This document shows, in pieces, positions 59,319 through 64,000 of a stretch of DNA of 64,000 bases; the stretch's first letter is position 1; each line of letters opens with the position of its first letter. Under the pieces are notes generated by a model, which did not search any database, had not been told where the DNA came from, and saw nothing but the letters and a program-made list of their open reading frames with translations. Source of the stretch: Winogradskyella epiphytica (GTDB lineage Bacteria > Bacteroidota > Bacteroidia > Flavobacteriales > Flavobacteriaceae); the NCBI RefSeq assembly GCF_003217215.1, contig NZ_QJTD01000003.1, positions 62,001 to 126,000 of the forward strand, read 5' to 3'. The position numbers were made by a program, and so were the translations under genes.

Positions 59319-60306
59319 ACCATTCTAATCCTAAAACTATGAGAATTCCTAGAGCAATATAAGCAATTGCGATATAAGTTTGAGTATTGAATTCAGGCAA
59401 ATAGCGTTGGTAATTGGCAATGATGTGTTTTCCGGTTGAATCTAATAAAAGTGAACCTTCAGAATTTGTTTTATAAACTGTTTCTTTCCATGGCCAAACC
59501 ACGCCCAGAGAACCAATAATAAATCCCATTATAGTGGCAAGAGTAATGAATTTATAGCGCTTTAAAATATAATTTAAAATATGCGAGAAGGTGACCAAAC
59601 CTGTTACCGATCCTAAAGTAAATATGGCTAATACCTTTAGCATTCGAATGCGCACAGAATTATGTATGAATTCAAAATCACCACTAACTATATCAACCAA
59701 AGAGTCATAAAGTGCGTTGACAGAATCTACTAAAAGTAACACGTAATTTCCTAAGAGGATCAGTATAAATGAGCCTGAAAACCCAGGAAGTGTCATACCT
59801 GAAACACTGATTATGCCACAGAAGAACACAAACCACAAATTGTCATTTTCCGTTGCTGGGTCTAAAAAACTAATGCTAATACCAACTAAAGCACCTAGAG
59901 TTAAGGATAGAACGGTAGTTTTATTCCATTCATCAAAATCCTTACTGATATAATAAATGGAGCCCAAAATCATCCCAAAGAAAGTACTCCAAACATAAAG
60001 TTCGTAATGGACAATGAGGTAGTCCAAAATTTTAGAAACACTAAAATAACTGACTATCATTCCTAAGAATAGCAAGCTTAGAAATTTGCCATTGATATAG
60101 CGATAGAAACTCTTAAACCGACCGTTAAATAAAAGTTTAAATGCGGTTTTATTTACCCGTTGTAATGAATAAATAAATTCTTCGTAAAAACCAGCAACAA
60201 AGGCAACAACACCACCAGATACACCAGGAACTTTATTAGCAGCTCCCATTCCTAGTCCTTTTAGAACCAAAAATACCTTATCTGAAAATGTTCTGGTGCT
60301 TTGCAT
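59287..60306 (-). CDS. undecaprenyl-phosphate translocase (DUF368/PopT type), copy 2
   Basis: A 339-residue membrane protein with about ten helices. It carries the family signature GMGAANKVPGVSGGVVAFVAGFYEE near the N-terminus and a second, related GMTLPGFSGSFILILLGNY in the middle, reflecting an internal repeat. DUF368 proteins (PopT) were shown to return undecaprenyl phosphate across the membrane for reuse in cell-wall and glycan synthesis. It begins immediately after the stop of the first copy (TAAATG). In this copy the first motif reads AANKVPGVSGGVV, against AADAVPGVSGGTI in copy 1. Confidence 0.88.
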   Translation of the reverse strand: MQSTRTFSDKVFLVLKGLGMGAANKVPGVSGGVVAFVAGFYEEFIYSLQRVNKTAFKLLFNGRFKSFYRYINGKFLSLLFLGMIVSYFSVSKILDYLIVHYELYVWSTFFGMILGSIYYISKDFDEWNKTTVLSLTLGALVGISISFLDPATENDNLWFVFFCGIISVSGMTLPGFSGSFILILLGNYVLLLVDSVNALYDSLVDIVSGDFEFIHNSVRIRMLKVLAIFTLGSVTGLVTFSHILNYILKRYKFITLATIMGFIIGSLGVVWPWKETVYKTNSEGSLLLDSTGKHIIANYQRYLPEFNTQTYIAIAYIALGILIVLGLEWYGKHTRRIKA

Positions 60307-61314
60307 TTATGCTTTGTTTCCTATTTTTTCTAAAATAAATATAATTGAAAACCCAGCGATCATTAACGCAACTGCGAATAATATTTGTGCATCTAATTGT
60401 CCATTTATTTCTGAAAAGTGGTTGGGTAAGATGCTTTTTTCGATAACCGTTTTATAGCTATCAAAATTTTGAATTTCTTTTTGATAAACCGAAAGCGTAC
60501 CCAATTCACTTAATTTAGAAAATGGGATTATTTCTCCAGAGGAATCACTCATAACAGAAACCGTTTTTTTCCAAGGCCATATTTTGTTTAATGATCCAAA
60601 AATAAATCCTGTAAGCACGGCTAATGTTGTATTGTGATAGTTTTTAAATAGCCATTTTAAAACACGAGAAAAGCTTAAAAGTCCAACAACGGCTCCAAGA
60701 GCAAAAATGATAATTTTTTTAAGGTCTAGACTATCAATAGCATCACTTAGCGTTTTGTACGCTCCAAGAATTACTAAAATAAAAGAGCCTGAAATTCCCG
60801 GCAATATCATTGCGCAAATAGCAATGGCTCCAGCGAAAAATAAAAAATACGGATTATCATTACTTGCCATTGATGGTAAAGAGGTGATAAAATAGGCAAG
60901 AACGCTGCCCACGACTAAGGCTACCATACTTCCAGCATTCCATTTGGTGATTTGCTTTGCAACAAAATAGATGCTAGCTATAATGAGTCCGAAAAAGAAG
61001 GACCAAATTAATATGGGATGTTGTTCTATTAAGTATTTAGCTAGCTTCATAAATGAGGCAAAGCTTATGATAATACCAATGAGTAAAGCAAGGATAAAGT
61101 TACCGTTTACTTTTTTCCAAAAAGCCGGAAATCCTTCTTTTTTTAGAACCTTTAAAGTAGATAGATTTACATTACTTATGGTTGTAATAAGTTCTTCGTA
61201 AATACCCGATATAAAAGCAATTGTACCTCCTGAAACACCTGGAACTGCATCAGCAGCACCCATTGCAGCACCTTTAAGGGTGATGACTAAATAATCTAAA
61301 AATCGTCTTTGCAT
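60307..61314 (-). CDS. undecaprenyl-phosphate translocase (DUF368/PopT type), copy 1
   Basis: A 335-residue membrane protein with about ten helices. It has the canonical motif GAADAVPGVSGGTIAFISGIYEE and the internal-repeat motif MILPGISGSFILVILGAYK. Copy 2 follows directly. Two tandem copies suggest a heterodimer or specialised lipid carriers; this is inference. The location in an operon with aroE and a TPR gene is shared with relatives as far as I remember. Confidence 0.88.
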   Translation of the reverse strand: MQRRFLDYLVITLKGAAMGAADAVPGVSGGTIAFISGIYEELITTISNVNLSTLKVLKKEGFPAFWKKVNGNFILALLIGIIISFASFMKLAKYLIEQHPILIWSFFFGLIIASIYFVAKQITKWNAGSMVALVVGSVLAYFITSLPSMASNDNPYFLFFAGAIAICAMILPGISGSFILVILGAYKTLSDAIDSLDLKKIIIFALGAVVGLLSFSRVLKWLFKNYHNTTLAVLTGFIFGSLNKIWPWKKTVSVMSDSSGEIIPFSKLSELGTLSVYQKEIQNFDSYKTVIEKSILPNHFSEINGQLDAQILFAVALMIAGFSIIFILEKIGNKA

Positions 61315-61351
61315 TCTTTAAAAAATAAGAGATGCTAAGGTATGGTTTTTT

Positions 61352-62758
61352 TTATTTGGAAGTCTTTTTAGCCTCTGAAATTATCGCCTTAATCAAAGGT
61401 TTATTAGCTAATTGAGGAAACAATTCGGCTATTATGAAGTTGTAATCTATATTTAAATACGTCGCATTTTTAAGATGAAAACGTCCTTCTTCATATTGAT
61501 GCATCGTAAAATAAAGTCCAGCTAATCGGTACTCAACTTCTGCATTTTCCGGATAAAATTCGGTCGCTTGAAGGAGATTGAAAATGGAGGCATCATATTC
61601 GCCTAAAGAAATTAGGATATCGCTTCGCTGTAACCAAGTGTCCAATTCGTAATTCCCTAGTTCTAATGCGCGTTTAAAACCGCGTTCAGCCTCTTCAAGG
61701 AAATTTAAACGTTTATTGATTGTGGCGTAGAGTTTCCAGTATATCACATTATCGCTGTCTATAGCTACGGCTTTATTTACATAGTATAAAGCTTTCTGAT
61801 AATTAAGACGCTTCATGTAAAATTTAATGATCGCAATCCAGCCTTTATCGAGAAGTGGGTCTTCATCTATACATTTTTTAAAAGATTGAATAGCTAACTC
61901 TTCTTGATTTGTTTTAGCATAACAATGACCTAATCGCAATAACGCAAATGACGTGGGATCGTCTAAAGCTAATGTAATTTTATAGTTTTCTATAGCTTCA
62001 TCGTACTGCTTCAGCTTTTCTAAAACCTTACCTTTTTCAATATAGGCTCCAATAAAGGTATCATCTGAGATGATAGCAAACTCAAAGGCTGCATTAGCTT
62101 TCGCGTATTCTTTTAGTGTAAAATACTGCCTTCCTAGTTGATGCCAAGCAATTTCGCAATACGGATTAGTGTCTAAGTATTTATTTAAATACTCTATGGC
62201 CTCAGAGGTTTGATTTAAGTAATCAAAACAATACACAATATTATGAAGTGCAGAATAGTCGGAATTGTCGCTTTCTAAACACTTCTTGAAGTATTTAATC
62301 GCGTTTTCAAACTGATCTAAAAACAAATACTCCATTCCTACTAAAGCATACAAGTCGGCATCATCCTCGGGCGAATTAGATATGTCTATGGCTATAAGTA
62401 AGGTGTCAATTGCTTTTTGATGTTCATCTTGTTTAGACAATACATTGGCCTTCTGTATAAAGATTTCTTCGTTATTAGGCTCTAGATTATGAAGATCGTC
62501 TAAAAGCTCATTGGCTTCGGCGAACTTATTTTCTATTACAAATATTTCAACTTGAAATAATCTGAGATTAATAGAAGATGGGTGTTGTTCTAACCCTAAC
62601 TTAATCGCACGTTTAGACAAGGCCACTTTCCCATTTTCAAGGTAGTGGTGTATAATGTTTTCGAATTCGTTTGAATCAAAGAACAATATATCATTGGTCT
62701 TTAACATGGATTCAAATCGAGTTAGTGATAAATTTTTGTCTTCGTGCCTGTATTGCAT
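61352..62758 (-). CDS. tetratricopeptide repeat protein
   Basis: A 468-residue cytosolic protein made almost entirely of about ten to eleven 34-residue TPR units. Examples are AVALVGMEYLFLDQFENAIKYFKKC-like and AIENYKITLALDDPTSFALLRLGHCYAKTN segments with W/Y..A...Y and P32-type positions. It has no signal peptide, so it is a cytoplasmic scaffold. The target is unknown. It is upstream of the PopT-aroE genes with a 37-base gap. Confidence 0.85.
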   Translation of the reverse strand: MQYRHEDKNLSLTRFESMLKTNDILFFDSNEFENIIHHYLENGKVALSKRAIKLGLEQHPSSINLRLFQVEIFVIENKFAEANELLDDLHNLEPNNEEIFIQKANVLSKQDEHQKAIDTLLIAIDISNSPEDDADLYALVGMEYLFLDQFENAIKYFKKCLESDNSDYSALHNIVYCFDYLNQTSEAIEYLNKYLDTNPYCEIAWHQLGRQYFTLKEYAKANAAFEFAIISDDTFIGAYIEKGKVLEKLKQYDEAIENYKITLALDDPTSFALLRLGHCYAKTNQEELAIQSFKKCIDEDPLLDKGWIAIIKFYMKRLNYQKALYYVNKAVAIDSDNVIYWKLYATINKRLNFLEEAERGFKRALELGNYELDTWLQRSDILISLGEYDASIFNLLQATEFYPENAEVEYRLAGLYFTMHQYEEGRFHLKNATYLNIDYNFIIAELFPQLANKPLIKAIISEAKKTSK

Positions 62759-62917
62759 AAATAAGTTAATAGTTCACGAAATAAAATTACAGTTATACTT
62801 TGCACTACATCGCTTTTTAACTTAATGTTTTTAACAAAATAATTAACATTGAAATTTAACTTCATGTAAATCAGGTGAATTGCTGACCCTGAGTGTTTTA
62901 TTTGGGAAGTCTTAAAA

Positions 62918-64000
62918 TTAAATAGTATCTAGAATAGTGGTGATTATACGACAACCTTCAATAATCTCTTCGTTAGAAATTGTTAAAGGAGGCGTTATTC
63001 GGATGGCTTTCTGCTCAAATAAGAGCCAAAATAGAATTAAGCCCTGATTCTGCGCTTCTAAAATCACTTTATTGGTCATCTCAGCACTATCAGTGAATGC
63101 GGCTAACATTAAGCCTTTACCTCGTATCTCTTTAATATGTTTATGTTGAAGGTGTTTACGGAATAATTGCTCCTTCTCTAAGGCTTCAGCCATTAAATTA
63201 GATTCAGTAACTTCTTTTAGCGTTGCTAAAGCAGCGGCGGCTATAACAGGATTTCCTCCAAACGTTGTAATATGTCCCATTTTAGGGTTGTCACTTAAGG
63301 ATGACATCATTTCTTTTGAGGCTGTAAAAGCTCCAATTGGTAAACCACCTCCTAGACCTTTTCCTGTAACGACGACATCGGGCTGACAATTGTAATTTTC
63401 AAAACCGAATAGTTTTCCAGTTCTCCCAATTCCTGGTTGGATTTCATCTAAAATAAAAACAGCACCAACTTCATTACAACGCAATTGAACTTTATGTAAA
63501 TAGTCATTCGTTGGCTCGATAAAACCGGCGCCACCTTGAATAGTTTCTAAAATGACTGCTGCTGTATTGTCGGTAATTTGAAGTAAATCAAGTTCAGAAT
63601 TAAATTCAATATGCTTTACATCTGGAATTAAGGGGAGAAAAGGCGTCTTCCTCTCATCGTAATCCATAAGACTCAAAGAACCCATGGTATTGCCATGATA
63701 AGCACTTTTAGCTGCAATAATTTCTGAACGACCTGTATAGCGTCTCGCCAACTTAAGACTTCCTTCAATGGCTTCGGTACCAGAGTTAACCAAGTAGGTA
63801 GACTCTAAAGGAGTTGGTAAATGTTCAGCTAATAGTTTTGTTAAGTCTATAGCCGGTTGTTGAATATACTCGCCATAAACCATCACATGTAGGTATTGAT
63901 CAACTTGATTTTTTATAGCTTGAACCACTTTTGGATGAGAGTGTCCTAAACTACATGCCGACACACCTGCTACAAAATCAAGATAGGCTTTGCCTGTGGT
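62918..64000 (-). CDS. class III aminotransferase (acetylornithine/ornithine type), 5'-truncated
   Basis: Partial gene; the N-terminus lies beyond 64000. In-frame codons continue to the window edge (TGKAYLDFVAG then VSACSLGHSHPKV), so the GTG at 63964 is not the start. About 360 residues remain. PLP-site features are AVFILDEIQPGIGRTGKLFG (Asp) and VVTGKGLGGGLPIGAFTA (lysine). Substrate-side STYLVNSGTEAIEGSLKLAR and the end RITPPLTISNEEI match class III enzymes. Specificity (acetylornithine, ornithine or another amine) is not resolved by eye. Confidence 0.92.
   Translation of the reverse strand, partial: TTGKAYLDFVAGVSACSLGHSHPKVVQAIKNQVDQYLHVMVYGEYIQQPAIDLTKLLAEHLPTPLESTYLVNSGTEAIEGSLKLARRYTGRSEIIAAKSAYHGNTMGSLSLMDYDERKTPFLPLIPDVKHIEFNSELDLLQITDNTAAVILETIQGGAGFIEPTNDYLHKVQLRCNEVGAVFILDEIQPGIGRTGKLFGFENYNCQPDVVVTGKGLGGGLPIGAFTASKEMMSSLSDNPKMGHITTFGGNPVIAAAALATLKEVTESNLMAEALEKEQLFRKHLQHKHIKEIRGKGLMLAAFTDSAEMTNKVILEAQNQGLILFWLLFEQKAIRITPPLTISNEEIIEGCRIITTILDTI

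Overview
The window looks like chromosome from a member of the Flavobacteriaceae (Bacteroidota). Supporting signs are the AT-rich base use, promoters of the Bacteroidetes type (-33 TTG and -7 TAnnTTTG), the lack of clear Shine-Dalgarno sites, type IX secretion type B sorting domains (gliding motility-associated C-terminal domain), and several gene families typical of the group (DUF5606, DUF6268, DUF349, tandem DUF368). No rRNA, tRNA, CRISPR array, integrase or intact insertion sequence was found. Almost everything outside one cluster reads as core chromosome.

Layout. 1-3100: start of a HisE-like pyrophosphohydrolase, a small membrane protein, a YceI lipoprotein, and grpE-dnaJ followed by two terminators. 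3362-9454: a tightly packed plus-strand operon for a NatA/NatB-type ABC exporter, an MscS channel, an outer-membrane protein (DUF6268), a sigma-54 activator without a DNA-binding domain, and a PPK2 polyphosphate kinase. 9551-17113: AI-2E family transporter, lysA, sucC, a DUF1456 protein, an esterase, a TerB-like protein and uvrB.

17149-37512 is the most distinctive region. Six minus-strand genes encode secreted type IX proteins of about 590 to 1614 residues. They are built from different N-terminal heads (choice-of-anchor L, propeller-like and others), 1 to 11 copies of a roughly 94-residue module (33 copies by eye), an Ig-like segment and a type B sorting domain. Most module copies contain two cysteines and many carry an acidic DxDxDG-like loop. 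They look like a family of calcium-stiffened cell-surface adhesins. The start codon of one of them (GTG at 24413) lies inside a perfect 16-bp inverted repeat that also carries an inverted copy of the gene's first codons.

37618-43797: an ABC-2 exporter pair, an unrecognised 354-residue protein, a pRiA4b ORF-3-like protein, haem A synthase and a CCA-adding enzyme. 44009-52378: eight surface-glycan genes (ATP-grasp, GT4, LPS kinase, two WaaE-type GT2, another GT2, GT9 and an LTA-synthase-like sulfatase) that alternate strand at every gene. 52390-64000: dapD, ruvX-def-DUF5606-mazG, a large DUF349 protein, aroE, two tandem DUF368 (PopT-type) undecaprenyl-phosphate translocases, a TPR protein, and a class III aminotransferase cut by the window end.

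Functionally, the window combines envelope building (LPS core glycosylation, lipid carrier recycling, lysine/DAP and shikimate supply), envelope stress and transport, protein folding, and a large surface-adhesin array.
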